A DNA stretch of 27,547 bases from Bacteroidaceae bacterium (GCA_900752815.1 CAADWS010000092.1:1-27547), one strand, 5' to 3'. Shown: positions 8,070 through 16,803, counted from the first letter of the stretch. The notes: generated by a model from the letters alone, not told the origin. Numbers and translations: made by a program.

Positions 8070-8085
8070 TGGCACATTTTTTGTA
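8070..8085 (+). promoter_or_regulatory. sigma-54 (-24/-12) promoter of the tolC-like gene
   Basis: TGGCAC, five bases, then TTGTA matches the sigma-54 consensus TGGCAC-N5-TTGC(A/T) with a single change (GT for GC in the -12 element) and exact spacing. Transcription would start near 8096, about 20 bp before the ATG at 8117. The neighbouring regulator has a sigma-54-activating AAA+ domain, which supports the assignment. Confidence 0.8.
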
Positions 8086-8116
8086 CCCTTTCCGGTAAAC
8101 CGACATCCGTCTCCGC

Positions 8117-9601
8117 ATGATGAAACTTCCACTCCTTCTCCTGCTTCTCCTGCTGCCGCGACCGGGCCACACGGCGGCGGCCGACAGCACACAGCCGCGC
8201 GTCCTGACGCTGGCCGAAGCCATACGGCTGGCGCAGGAACATTCGGCCGAGGCCCGCTCGGCCCGCCACAATTACCGCACGGCCTACTGGAACTACCGCT
8301 CGTTCCGAGCCAACTATCTGCCCTCCCTCCAACTCAAGTCGTCACCCTACCTCAACCGGCAAATCAACCGCGTTACGCAACCCGACGGCACCCAGCGCTT
8401 CCTCTCGCAAAACCTGCTCAGCACCGACCTGGCGCAGGAAGTCAGCCAGAACGTGTGGCTCACAGGCGGCAGCCTCAGCCTGCAAACGAGTCTGAACCGG
8501 CTCGACGAACTGAAACTGGGCACGAAGGAATACAACGCGCAACCCATCTCCGTGGGCTACCAGCAGTCGCTGTTCGGACACAACGCACAGAAATGGGAAC
8601 GCCGCATCGAACCGGTGCGCTTCAGCGAGGCCCGGAAGTCGTATGCCGAAACGCTCGAACTCGTAGCCTCGCACACGTGCACTTACTTCTTCCGGCTGGC
8701 TACAGCACAAAACAATCTCGAAATCGCCCGCGCCAATTCGGCTTCGGCCGATACGCTCTACCGCTATGCACGCGGCCGCTACCGCGCCGGGAGCATCTCG
8801 GAAAACGAAATGCTGCAACTGGAGGTCAACCAGCTGAGCGAGGAAACCAATGTCATGAGTGCGCAGATGGAGGTGGACGATGCCATGCAGGAATTCCGCT
8901 CCTTCCTGGGTCTGGCCGACGGCATCGCCCTCAGGGTGACGGCCACCGACAGCATCACGCCCTTTGAAGTGGACCCGGCCGAAGCCGTGCGGCTGGCCTA
9001 TGCGAACAGTCCGGAGCCCGAAACCTTCCAACTGCGCCGGCTGGAAGGCCGCAGGCAGGTTTCCGTCGCCAAAGCCGAACGCCGGCTCAAGGCCGACCTT
9101 TATCTGCAATTCGGCCTGTCGCAGACGTCCAGCCTGCTGGAGGACACCTACCGCCATCCCTCGCAGCAGCTCTATGCCAGCATTTCCGTGGTCATCCCCC
9201 TGCTCGACTGGGGAAAGGCCCGGGGAAAGGTGAAGATGGCAGAGTCGCAAAACGAACTGACGGAAATGCAGGTGGTACAGGCACAGGCCGATTTCGAACA
9301 GAACGTGCGGAAAATGACACGGCAGTTTAACCTGCAGGCGCGGCAGCTGCACGTGGCAACCCGCCGGCGGCAAACAGCCCAGCGCCGGTATGAAGTGGCA
9401 CTGAAACTCTATCTGGCCGGCAAGTCAAGCCTGCTCGACCTCAACGCCGCCATCCAGGAAAAGGACACGGCACAGCGCGGCTACATCGGAACGCTCAGCA
9501 CTTACTGGAGCCTGTATTACGGACTCCGCAGCATGACGCAGTATGACTTTGAGCGGAAATGCGCGCTGGAACATACGCTGGAGCTGCCAGTGGAGGACTG
9601 A
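8117..9601 (+). CDS. TolC-family outer-membrane efflux channel
   Basis: This 494-residue protein has a signal peptide (poly-Leu core at residues 5-12, cleavage probably near HTAAA-DS) and the two-fold repeated long-helix architecture of the OEP family, each half opening with a conserved segment such as LTLAEAIRLAQEHSAEARSA and closing with long Gln/Ala/Glu-rich helices. The second half contains the beta-strand stretch YASISVVIPLLDWGKARGKV, typical of TolC proteins. It would form a trimeric exit duct for a tripartite pump or secretion system. Two ATGs are adjacent (8117 and 8120). Control is most likely through the sigma-54 promoter at 8070 and the divergent two-component system. No membrane-fusion adaptor or inner-membrane pump gene is adjacent. 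Confidence 0.9.
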   Translation: MMKLPLLLLLLLLPRPGHTAAADSTQPRVLTLAEAIRLAQEHSAEARSARHNYRTAYWNYRSFRANYLPSLQLKSSPYLNRQINRVTQPDGTQRFLSQNLLSTDLAQEVSQNVWLTGGSLSLQTSLNRLDELKLGTKEYNAQPISVGYQQSLFGHNAQKWERRIEPVRFSEARKSYAETLELVASHTCTYFFRLATAQNNLEIARANSASADTLYRYARGRYRAGSISENEMLQLEVNQLSEETNVMSAQMEVDDAMQEFRSFLGLADGIALRVTATDSITPFEVDPAEAVRLAYANSPEPETFQLRRLEGRRQVSVAKAERRLKADLYLQFGLSQTSSLLEDTYRHPSQQLYASISVVIPLLDWGKARGKVKMAESQNELTEMQVVQAQADFEQNVRKMTRQFNLQARQLHVATRRRQTAQRRYEVALKLYLAGKSSLLDLNAAIQEKDTAQRGYIGTLSTYWSLYYGLRSMTQYDFERKCALEHTLELPVED

Positions 9602-9706
9602 CGCCCCGCCGGCAGCCGTCACCCGGCGCCCCGCCGCCCGTCACTGCGGCACCGCCGCCACCCAAAAGTTCCCGGCCTGGCTGCACGCCATTACGGCAGG
9701 ATATGA

Positions 9707-9714
9707 TAACTTTG
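9707..9714 (+). promoter_or_regulatory. -7 promoter box for the ABC ATPase gene
   Basis: TAACTTTG matches TAnnTTTG and lies 65 bp before the ATG at 9779, followed by an A-rich leader typical of Bacteroidetes. No convincing -33 TTG is visible. It suggests the ATPase gene can be expressed apart from the tolC-like gene. Confidence 0.5.
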
Positions 9715-9778
9715 CCGCCACGAGACCGGAACATCCGCAAGCACTGAAAGAAAATTCGTCAAAGAAAACCGGAAAATT

Positions 9779-10453
<675 letters not shown>

Positions 10454-10763
10454 CCGGACGGAGGGGGTCGCAGGAAACTTTCTCCTCCAGGAAAACAGGG
10501 CCGAAACGTCATCCCGCAGGCCGTCCCTGACACAGAATATGAACGTTGCTGAAAATTGCCATCCCGGGGCTTTTTCTGATTGAGGCATAGAGCACAATAC
10601 AGAAAGCAAGAAAGCCCCGGGATGGCAAATATCAATTTTCAAAAGACAGGCTCGACGGATTCCTCGCGGATTCCGACGATAAATAAAGAAGGAAAGCCGG
10701 CTGCCCTGCTTTCAGGAAAGAAGCGGAAGGCGACACCGGACTTTGCGGTTACAGTCCCCAGCG
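10454..10763. other. convergent intergenic region with a long hairpin
   Basis: These 310 bp separate two convergent genes. Apart from the hairpin at 10556-10628 and a short direct repeat CGGATTCC (either side of TCG near 10660-10680), I see nothing. Two small open frames here lack recognisable features and overlap the hairpin or the neighbouring genes. Confidence 0.5.
10556..10628. terminator. long perfect hairpin, probable two-way terminator
   Basis: The arms TTGCCATCCCGGGGCTTT (10556-10573) and 10611-10628 pair perfectly over 18 bp. Inside the 37-nt loop a second short stem (TTTCTG 10573-10578 with CAGAAA 10600-10605) can form. On the minus strand the stem is followed by TTTTC, which would stop the heparinase transcript; on the plus strand by ATATCAATTTTC, a weaker tail. 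The location between convergent genes fits termination, but the length is more than a terminator needs. Confidence 0.6.
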
Positions 10764-12677
10764 TCAGAACTCCACGCTGAAACGATACTTGCCTTTCTTT
10801 TCCGGCTGACGGGCCGTGAAGTTGAGACGATAGACTTCGGGGCCCCACACGCCGGACAGGCGCGGATCGTCGAGACGAACGGTGTCCACCCGCAGGGCAA
10901 AACGGCGGTCATCATACTTGAGGCGGGCCGTCACCTCCTTCACCCGGAGCGTCACCTCTCCCTCTGCCGGCTCCACCTTCCCCCAGGTCAGGAAATTCAC
11001 CTGATTGGGCGCCAGCGCCTCCGTCAGTTCGAAACGGTCCTCCACCACCAGGCGGTTGCGCCCCATCTCGTAGCTGCGGCGCCATTCACGCACACCCGCC
11101 TTAGCCGGATAGGCCGCAGCCAGGTCAACGCTGAACCGGCCGGCACGTGCCTCGGCTTTGCGGGCACGGAAACGGGTTCCGAAACTTTGGGCAAAACCAT
11201 TGGGCATCGGCAGATTGTGATAATTGCTCTGCATGGTCCAGATGCTGTAACGCTCACTGCTGAACGTCTGACGCGTATACGTGCCTACACCGGCATCGAT
11301 GAAGACGGGGACACGGTCGGCCCAAAGGCTGAAAGTGCCGGCATCATTGTGGTTGTGACTCTCATTGTTATACCCTCCCTTTGCCGCAAAGAAAAGGCGG
11401 TCGTTGTGGAAATAACAGAATTCCGTCTGCGGATACCAGGTGAACTCGGGCACTTCATGCGCAGGCGCCGTGGCCCGCAAATCGGCATCAATGCGCATCG
11501 CCTCAAGAAGGCGGAACACGTCGCGCCCGCCAAAGGATAGAGGCCGCCCGTCGAGCAGCAAGGCGGCAAAATGTTTCAGTTCGTCACTGCCAGTCGCCAC
11601 GCCGTAACGGTAGATAAGATGGCTGTCGCCACCGCCCCGCGCCGAGGCATCGGCAAAATTGACTACCCATCCGTCGCCCACATAACTGCGCGAAATATAT
11701 TCTCCCATACGCCGGATTTGCGGTTCGCTGAAAAGATTGATCTTACCGCCCGTCGCAGCCTGAAGCACCACCAGATAATCGAGCGCCTTGCCCGGCGCAT
11801 GCCCCCAGTAGGAGGGTCCTTCCTCACACGCGCCGTCGGCCTTGACATAATTCAGAAACTTGTCGACCGACTGCATACTGCGATACACGGCCCGAGTGAG
11901 CCGCTCCGGGTCCTTCTCCAACAGCAGGAAGGAAAGGAGCACATTACTGTTGCACCAGGGATTCCAGTTGTTCACCAGCCCTCCTTTATAGTTGACCGCC
12001 ATCCACCAGAAACTGTCGTTCTCCAGATAGGGGCGCAAGATGCGGGTATCAATTTCCCGATACAACCGGCGCGAAATTTCAGGATTCACCTTGTCGAACT
12101 CGTCGTGCAGATAATAATATATCCAGGAGAGCAGGCTTGAAACGTCGCCGGCCGTCAGGTCGATGACGGGATAGTCGGTACGCGGCAGCGAACGGTGCTC
12201 CGGCTGTACCACCAGATGTGCCGACAGTGCCCATGACGACATTTCGCAAAGGTAGAACACACCGTCGATGAGCGGTCCGATGAAGCGTCCCTTGCCCTCG
12301 GCCAGCTCAGCCAGGAAAAGCCGCATGACGGCCTGGGTATTGGCATTGAAAGGGTCTTCCATCACGCGGCGGTTGCCCGACCGCTCAAACTCCATGTAGG
12401 CAGAAGCCCGCACCACCTTCCATTCGTGACGCAATGCCTTTTCGCCCTGCCGGATGGCCTCAGCCCGCGATGCGCCGAAAAGCCGGTCCCAGCCGGCACG
12501 GTCGGAATATTTCGGATAAGTCACCCACTTTTGGTCGAGCACCAGCATCGAACGCAACTGTTCGGGCGTGGCGCAACGTTGCAACAGGTCGCGCTGCTCA
12601 TAGGCCTGCACGGAAACCGCCCGGCACCCCATCAGGAAGACGACCAGGAAAAACACACGCTGCAAAGTCTTTTTCAT
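10764..12677 (-). CDS. exported heparinase II/III-like protein (probable polysaccharide lyase)
   Basis: This 637-residue protein starts with a signal peptide (MKKTLQRVFFLVVFLMGCRA...VQA). LMGC could be a lipobox, but Met at -2 is atypical, so the protein may be periplasmic or lipid-anchored. The N-terminal part is an alpha-helical toroid-like domain (WWMAVNYKGGLVNNWNPWCNSN; GACEEGPSYWGHAPGKALDY). The C-terminal half is a heparinase II/III beta-sandwich with the hallmark SHNHNDAGTFSLWADRVPVFIDAG; the histidines of HNHND are usually metal or catalytic ligands. These enzymes cleave uronate-containing polysaccharides by beta-elimination. No susC/susD pair, sulfatase or other polysaccharide-utilisation gene is nearby. 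The frame is open to 12737, but the ATG at 12677 places the signal peptide at the N-terminus and follows the promoter box at 12737-12744. Confidence 0.85.
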   Translation of the reverse strand: MKKTLQRVFFLVVFLMGCRAVSVQAYEQRDLLQRCATPEQLRSMLVLDQKWVTYPKYSDRAGWDRLFGASRAEAIRQGEKALRHEWKVVRASAYMEFERSGNRRVMEDPFNANTQAVMRLFLAELAEGKGRFIGPLIDGVFYLCEMSSWALSAHLVVQPEHRSLPRTDYPVIDLTAGDVSSLLSWIYYYLHDEFDKVNPEISRRLYREIDTRILRPYLENDSFWWMAVNYKGGLVNNWNPWCNSNVLLSFLLLEKDPERLTRAVYRSMQSVDKFLNYVKADGACEEGPSYWGHAPGKALDYLVVLQAATGGKINLFSEPQIRRMGEYISRSYVGDGWVVNFADASARGGGDSHLIYRYGVATGSDELKHFAALLLDGRPLSFGGRDVFRLLEAMRIDADLRATAPAHEVPEFTWYPQTEFCYFHNDRLFFAAKGGYNNESHNHNDAGTFSLWADRVPVFIDAGVGTYTRQTFSSERYSIWTMQSNYHNLPMPNGFAQSFGTRFRARKAEARAGRFSVDLAAAYPAKAGVREWRRSYEMGRNRLVVEDRFELTEALAPNQVNFLTWGKVEPAEGEVTLRVKEVTARLKYDDRRFALRVDTVRLDDPRLSGVWGPEVYRLNFTARQPEKKGKYRFSVEF

Positions 12678-12736
12678 AGTTGTTATACGGTTAAAACAGT
12701 AAAAACAAATCCTCGCGGACTTTTTTATTTCCGTCA

Positions 12737-12744
12737 CAAAAATA
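12737..12744 (-). promoter_or_regulatory. -7 promoter box of the heparinase-like gene
   Basis: TATTTTTG on the minus strand matches TAnnTTTG, 59 bp before the ATG at 12677, with an A/T-rich leader between. No clear -33 TTG. Confidence 0.5.
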
Positions 12745-12999
12745 CGGAATCTTGCGGAACAGGCCTTTCCGCGCCGGCTTTTTTTACACGCCGGTACCGA
12801 TTATTTTCTCCGGCCCGTCGCGGCTGCGATTCAAAGTTCCCGCCTCTCTTCCCCATGCCTTCCCGGCATGCCCCTTTCCCTCCGTTACGCCCGGCGGCAT
12901 CCGCCACAGGCCACTCCCCTCCTCCCGACAGCACATCCGGAGACTCCGCTCTCCGCCAAAGGGTATTTGCACGCGATTTTCAAAATATCTTCACAGAAA

Positions 13000-13031
13000 T
13001 TTGCCCGTATAAAAAGAAATTCGTACCTTTG
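13000..13031 (+). promoter_or_regulatory. promoter of tRNA-Gln (TTTG-N20-TACCTTTG)
   Basis: A -33 TTTG (13000-13003) and a -7 box TACCTTTG (13024-13031) are 20 bp apart, the standard Bacteroidetes arrangement. Transcription would start near 13036, about 27 bp before the mature tRNA. Confidence 0.8.
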
Positions 13032-13062
13032 CCGCGTTATCTGACGATAGCGCAAGAGAGTT

Positions 13063-13134
13063 TGTTCCATGGTGTAATGGTTAGCACTAGAGTTTTTGGT
13101 TCTCTCAGTCCCCGTTCGAATCGGAGTGGAACAA
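13063..13134 (+). tRNA. tRNA-Gln (anticodon TTG)
   Basis: The 72-nt cloverleaf has acceptor arms TGTTCCA (13063-13069) and TGGAACA (13127-13133), D-arm GTGT/GCAC, anticodon loop 13094-13100 with TTG at 13096-13098 and T-loop TTCGAAT (13115-13121). The weak U1-A72 pair is typical of tRNA-Gln. The discriminator is A, and CCA is not encoded. Two stem mismatches are visible: T-T at the base of the anticodon loop (13093/13101) and C-A in the T-stem (13111/13125). It has its own promoter and terminator and stands alone. Confidence 0.88.
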
Positions 13135-13144
13135 CTGAAAAGAG

Positions 13145-13188
13145 AAAGAGTTTTGCACAGATTATCTGTACAAAACTCTTTTTATTTT
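13145..13188 (+). terminator. rho-independent terminator of tRNA-Gln
   Basis: AAAGAGTTTTG (13145-13155) pairs perfectly with CAAAACTCTTT (13171-13181), extended inward by ACAGAT/ATCTGT, and is followed by a T-rich tail (TTATTTT). It starts 11 bp after the tRNA. Confidence 0.88.
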
Positions 13189-13327
13189 CTCCCCACCCCG
13201 GCCTCCGTCACACGGGCTCTCTCAAAGAAAGACAGCGGCTGTCCTCTCACACTTCCCGAACGGCAGAAACTCCCTGTGGCCGGCCCGCCCGCCTGACACC
13301 AGATTTCATTTTCTCCAACGACCGACA

Positions 13328-13861
13328 ATGCATACTCATCTCGACTATTCCTTCACGCTCAACACCGACCTCGTCCGCCTCCGCTTCATCGAAGGCACCT
13401 GTGCCGATGCCCTGGTGCGTCTCGACGGCGACCTGCTCACAGTTGCCATGCCCGCGGGGTTCGACTTCAACGTGCCACGACGCCAGGAATGGGCCAACAA
13501 AGTGCTGTGCGAGGTGCTGCGCAAACGGGCCAAGCAACTGCTGCCGCCCCGTCTTGACGCCACGGCACGGCAATTCGACCTGCGCTATCAGCGCGTCTAT
13601 ATCAAGGACGTATGCAGCCGCTGGGGCAGCTGTTCGTCGCTGGGCAACATCAATCTGTCGCTATGGCTGCTGCTGGCGCCGTCGCGGCTCGTCGACTACG
13701 TCATCCGTCACGAACTGGCCCACCTCAACGAAATGAACCACAGCCCGCGCTTCTGGGCCGAAGTGGACCGCATGACAGGAGGACCGGGCCAGGGAAAACT
13801 GCTGGAACGGGAAATGAAAGCATTTGCCCGCGGACTCTTCGCTGCCGGCTGGCGAAAATAA
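13328..13861 (+). CDS. YgjP/SprT-like zinc metallopeptidase (DUF45 family)
   Basis: This 177-residue protein shows the DUF45 layout: an N-terminal beta-rich region, the conserved CSRWGSCSS segment, and the gluzincin-like motif HELAH with zinc ligands H128 and H132, catalytic E129, and a third ligand H138 in NEMNHSPRFW. There is no signal peptide, so it is cytoplasmic. Family members are putative metal-dependent proteases with poorly known substrates. It stands alone after the tRNA terminator, with no recognisable promoter box upstream. Length and motifs are complete. Confidence 0.88.
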   Translation: MHTHLDYSFTLNTDLVRLRFIEGTCADALVRLDGDLLTVAMPAGFDFNVPRRQEWANKVLCEVLRKRAKQLLPPRLDATARQFDLRYQRVYIKDVCSRWGSCSSLGNINLSLWLLLAPSRLVDYVIRHELAHLNEMNHSPRFWAEVDRMTGGPGQGKLLEREMKAFARGLFAAGWRK

Positions 13862-13953
13862 CCGGCCCATTTTTTTGCTAATCTTTCTAAAAAGTACTCA
13901 TTTTTAATAGAGATTTAATATCCCTGCAAAGCTCCCGTCTCTATTTTAATTCG

Positions 13954-13961
13954 TACCTTTG
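13954..13961 (+). promoter_or_regulatory. -7 promoter box of the type IX-secreted protein gene
   Basis: TACCTTTG is identical to the tRNA-Gln box and lies 49 bp before the ATG at 14011, with an AT-rich leader typical of strongly expressed Bacteroidetes genes. A -33 TTG is not seen. Confidence 0.6.
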
Positions 13962-14010
13962 CCATAGGAACTATCATTTCTATTCATTTATCATTAAAAC
14001 CTATTCCATT

Positions 14011-16353
14011 ATGAGAAAGACTTTACTCTCACTTCTTGCTTTCTTTGCAATGGTCTTTACCGCCATGGCAGAAGGTATTACATGGACATCGGGTAACGAC
14101 TGGACCGGTGTTGCCGAAAAGGCAGCCACCATCAGTTATACCCAGGGCACCTACACGCTGACTGCTGACAAGAGTAACGGACAGACCAATCCGACCGTCA
14201 ACGCCACAGCCAACGACCTCCGCGTCTACGCCAAGGGAACGCTGACCGTAGCCAACAGCGCCGCCGGCATGACTACGCTGGTCTTCAACATCTCCACCAA
14301 TGGTCAGAAGCGCCTGGCCGACATCACGGCTTCTACCGGAGATGTGAAAATTGACAACAAGAACTGGACCGTAACCTGGACGGGAACCGCTTCCAGCGTT
14401 ACCTTCACCGTTGGCGACAAGGCCGTCAACGGTACCGAGCCGACCAAAGCCGGTCAGTTCTGCATTGCTTCCATTTCCTTCGATGAAGAAGGTGGCGGAG
14501 AAACCGGTGGAGAAACCGGCGACGAAAAGACGACCATCTTCTCTGAAGATTTTGCCGAAGGACAGGGTGTGTTCAGCATCGACAACAAGAGCATGGACGA
14601 AAACCTTTCCTTCGTATGGAGCAAGAGTTCCAACGCAGGCAAGAACTTCATGAAAGGAAGCGGTTTCTACAAGCAGGCCTATGCCGCTGAATCCTGGCTG
14701 GTATCTCCCGTCATCGATTTGAGCAAGGCTACCGAAAGCGAACTCACCTTCGAGCAGGCTGCCAACTTCTTCGATTCCGTTGAAAACTTCCTGCAGGCCT
14801 GTGCCGTCAAGGTAAAGGTGGAAGGCGAAGACAACTGGAACGACCTCACCGTGGAAGGCATGCCGGCCGGTAACAACTGGACTTTCGCAAAGAGCAGCGC
14901 CGACCTGAAGGCTTACGACGGCAAGAAAATCCAAATCGCCTTTGCTTACACCAGCACAGCCGAACTGGCCGGAACCTGGGAAATAGCTACTTTCGCCGTA
15001 AAGGCCAAGGGAGAAGCTGTTGAGCCGACCGTGCCCGAATACAACAGCATCGCCGAGATGAAGCAGGCTGCCACCGGCGCCAAGACCGACATGGTGTTCA
15101 AATTCAATGAACTCCTTGTTACCGGCGTGGCCGAAGCCTACGGACAGAAGAACATCTACGTAACCGACGGCACCGACGGTATGCTTTTCTTCGGCGGCAC
15201 GACCGACGTGAAGAAGGGCGACAAGATTTCGGGCAGCATCAGCGGCGCCCTCTCTCTGCGCTATGGAGCCACCCAGGTATCCGAACCCGATTTCAGCCAG
15301 GTAACCATCGTCAGCAGCGACAACGAAGTGACTCCGAAAGTGGTCACTTTTGCCGACATCAACAACAACGAAGGCTACAAGACCTACGAAAACATGTACG
15401 TAAGGTTTGAAAACATCAGTTTCGCCGCCGAGAAGGTGGAAAAGCAGAACGTGACCATGGTGGACGACTCTGACAACGAACTGACCCTCCGTGACAATTT
15501 CAGCATCCTCACCGACTATACCTTCGACATGACCAGCCAGTACAACGTATCCGGCTTCGTCACCAGCTACAATCAGGCTGCACAGGTTTACCCGATGACA
15601 CTGAACGACATCGAACTCATCACCGACTTGAAGAATCCGGAAACTGCATGGGCCAACGAAGAAGTCATGATTCCTGCCGGACAGGAATGGACCGTGAACA
15701 ACGCATTCAGCACCCTTTCCGACGCCAAGGCTACCTTCACCAGCAGCAATGAGACCGTTGCCACCGTGGATGCCGAAGGCAACATCACCGTAAACGGATT
15801 CGGCTATGCTGAAATCACCGCCGAAACGGCCGAAACGGCTACGTTCCTCGGCAGCAAGGCTACCTTCCGCCTCTATGTCATCGAAGGTGAAGGTTCGCTC
15901 GAAAAGCCTTATACTCCGGCCGACGTGCTCTACTTCAAGGGCCGCACGGAAGGCAAGGTTTGGGTGAGCGGTGAACTCGTAGGCTACTACGACAGCAGTG
16001 CAGGTCTCGTTGAAGGCACCAGCGACAAGGTCAACACCAACATCGTGCTCCGCGTCAACGGCGTATTCGTTCCCGTACAGCTCCCGGCCGGTGAGGTGCG
16101 CGAAGCCCTCAACCTGGTAGACCACCCCGAAAACCTGGGCCACAAGATTTGGGTAGAAGGTGATCTCGAAGCCTACTTCAACATTCCGGGTGTGAAGAAC
16201 GTGGTACACTATCGCATCGACACCATCGACGGCATCGAAAACGTTGAAAGCGCAACCGGCGAAAAGACGGTTTACGACCTCAGCGGCCGCCGCGTGCTGA
16301 AACCCGTCAAGGGCCTCTACATCATCAACGGCAAGAAAGTCTATGTCAAGTAA
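14011..16353 (+). CDS. secreted multidomain protein with type IX sorting tail
   Basis: This 780-residue protein begins with a clear signal peptide (MRKTLLSLLAFFAMVFTAMA, cleavage before EG). After an N-terminal beta-rich domain and a Gly/Glu linker (GGGETGGETGDE, near 163) comes a jelly-roll region like choice-of-anchor J domains (SEDFAEGQGVFS...SWLVSPVIDLS). OB-fold-like repeats of the DUF5689/DUF6359 kind follow (AYGQKNIYVTDGTDGMLFFGG; KGRTEGKVWVSGELVGYY), with a bacterial Ig-like segment between them (SSNETVATVDAEGNITVNG). The last 35 residues (YDLSGRRVLKPVKGLYIINGKK) are the classic Bacteroidales type IX secretion signal. It is therefore probably exported across the outer membrane and attached to the surface or released. 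It has no visible enzymatic motif; adhesion or a structural role is a guess. Confidence 0.85.
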   Translation: MRKTLLSLLAFFAMVFTAMAEGITWTSGNDWTGVAEKAATISYTQGTYTLTADKSNGQTNPTVNATANDLRVYAKGTLTVANSAAGMTTLVFNISTNGQKRLADITASTGDVKIDNKNWTVTWTGTASSVTFTVGDKAVNGTEPTKAGQFCIASISFDEEGGGETGGETGDEKTTIFSEDFAEGQGVFSIDNKSMDENLSFVWSKSSNAGKNFMKGSGFYKQAYAAESWLVSPVIDLSKATESELTFEQAANFFDSVENFLQACAVKVKVEGEDNWNDLTVEGMPAGNNWTFAKSSADLKAYDGKKIQIAFAYTSTAELAGTWEIATFAVKAKGEAVEPTVPEYNSIAEMKQAATGAKTDMVFKFNELLVTGVAEAYGQKNIYVTDGTDGMLFFGGTTDVKKGDKISGSISGALSLRYGATQVSEPDFSQVTIVSSDNEVTPKVVTFADINNNEGYKTYENMYVRFENISFAAEKVEKQNVTMVDDSDNELTLRDNFSILTDYTFDMTSQYNVSGFVTSYNQAAQVYPMTLNDIELITDLKNPETAWANEEVMIPAGQEWTVNNAFSTLSDAKATFTSSNETVATVDAEGNITVNGFGYAEITAETAETATFLGSKATFRLYVIEGEGSLEKPYTPADVLYFKGRTEGKVWVSGELVGYYDSSAGLVEGTSDKVNTNIVLRVNGVFVPVQLPAGEVREALNLVDHPENLGHKIWVEGDLEAYFNIPGVKNVVHYRIDTIDGIENVESATGEKTVYDLSGRRVLKPVKGLYIINGKKVYVK

Positions 16354-16384
16354 TCCGCACCGGAACTACTGAAACGATACTTTA

Positions 16385-16416
16385 CGCCGCGGGCTATGCT
16401 GCCCGCGGCGTTTTTT
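16385..16416 (+). terminator. rho-independent terminator of the secreted protein gene
   Basis: CGCCGCGGGC (16385-16394) pairs perfectly with GCCCGCGGCG (16401-16410) around a 6-nt loop and is followed by six T. It starts 32 bp after the stop codon. Confidence 0.95.
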
Positions 16417-16555
16417 GTGGCCGAAAAAGATGCAGGCCCCATGACCGCAAACCCGCCCGTCCACTCCGGGACAGGAACCCATCCGCTCACGCACGCACCG
16501 CACCGGCGGAAAGCCCGGCCAGAAGGCCCCGTCCACCGCGACGGCCATCTGCCGG

Positions 16556-16639
16556 AAACAGTCAGTACTTCCGTTTTTTCTAAAGTACTGACTGTTTTTA
16601 CGAAAGTACTGAGTGTTTTCACAGAAGTACTGACTGTTT
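16556..16639. repeat. array R3: four 21-bp tiles, orientation - + + +
   Basis: Tiles start at 16556, 16577, 16598 and 16619. The first is inverted (own sense: AAACGGAAGTA then CTGACTGTTT), the second is the consensus tile, the third uses left word TTACGAAAGTA with right word CTGAGTGTTT, and the fourth uses left word TCACAGAAGTA. Lattice points are 16566, 16587, 16608 and 16629, exactly 21 bp apart although the first tile is flipped. It lies between the terminator at 16385 and the purD promoter; the rest of this gap (16417-16555, 16640-16740) is GC-rich and shows nothing else. Confidence 0.93.
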
Positions 16640-16744
16640 TTTCTGCCACCGCCCCGGGCCGTTGCGGCCACTCCGCTTCCACTCCCCTCCCGCCCGCAAA
16701 GGGGCCGCAAAGGGCCGCGCGCCACTAAAAAACAAAGGTTTTGC

Positions 16745-16775
16745 TTTGCCGTTCACGCGGCTTGCACTAACTTTG
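16745..16775 (+). promoter_or_regulatory. purD promoter (TTTG-N19-TAACTTTG)
   Basis: A -33 TTTG (16745-16748) and a -7 box TAACTTTG (16768-16775) are 19 bp apart. The predicted start near 16780 gives a short A-rich leader before the ATG at 16804, with no riboswitch-sized leader. Confidence 0.8.
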
Positions 16776-16803
16776 CCGTTAAAACAAATAAAGAACTGAC
16801 TAT

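Larger units (their letters stand above)
7721..8116. other. divergent regulatory region between response regulator and tolC-like gene
   Basis: This 396-bp gap holds, from left to right: the -7 box of the regulator gene (7725-7732, minus), operator pair A (7756-7790), array R2 (7833-7937), operator pair B (7979-8013) and a sigma-54 promoter (8070-8085, plus). The operators are almost symmetric about the array: 42 bp separate pair A from R2 and 41 bp separate R2 from pair B. Confidence 0.8.
12678..13062. other. divergent gap between heparinase-like gene and tRNA-Gln
   Basis: It contains the heparinase -7 box (12737-12744) and the tRNA promoter (13000-13031). The 255 bp between them are GC-rich and hold no supportable gene; a short hairpin (CATGCC 12854-12859 with GGCATG 12865-12870) is the only structure seen. 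Confidence 0.5.

Noticed and set aside
7721..8332. The upstream extension of the response regulator frame to 8332.
   Set aside because: It would run through a promoter box, four operators and R2 and into the antisense of the tolC-like gene; the receiver domain starts at the ATG at 7720.
10580..10780. A 66-codon open frame in the convergent gap.
   Set aside because: It starts inside the hairpin loop, runs into the heparinase-like gene on the other strand, and shows no recognisable feature or promoter.
13884..13906. A single tile-like sequence (TTTCTAAAAAGTACTCATT) before the secreted protein gene.
   Set aside because: It carries two extra A in the left word and lacks the right word; one degenerate copy in AT-rich leader DNA is not distinguishable from chance.
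14029..16209. A 726-codon minus-strand open frame opposite the secreted protein gene.
   Set aside because: The plus frame has a signal peptide, domains, a sorting tail and a terminator; the antisense frame has none.
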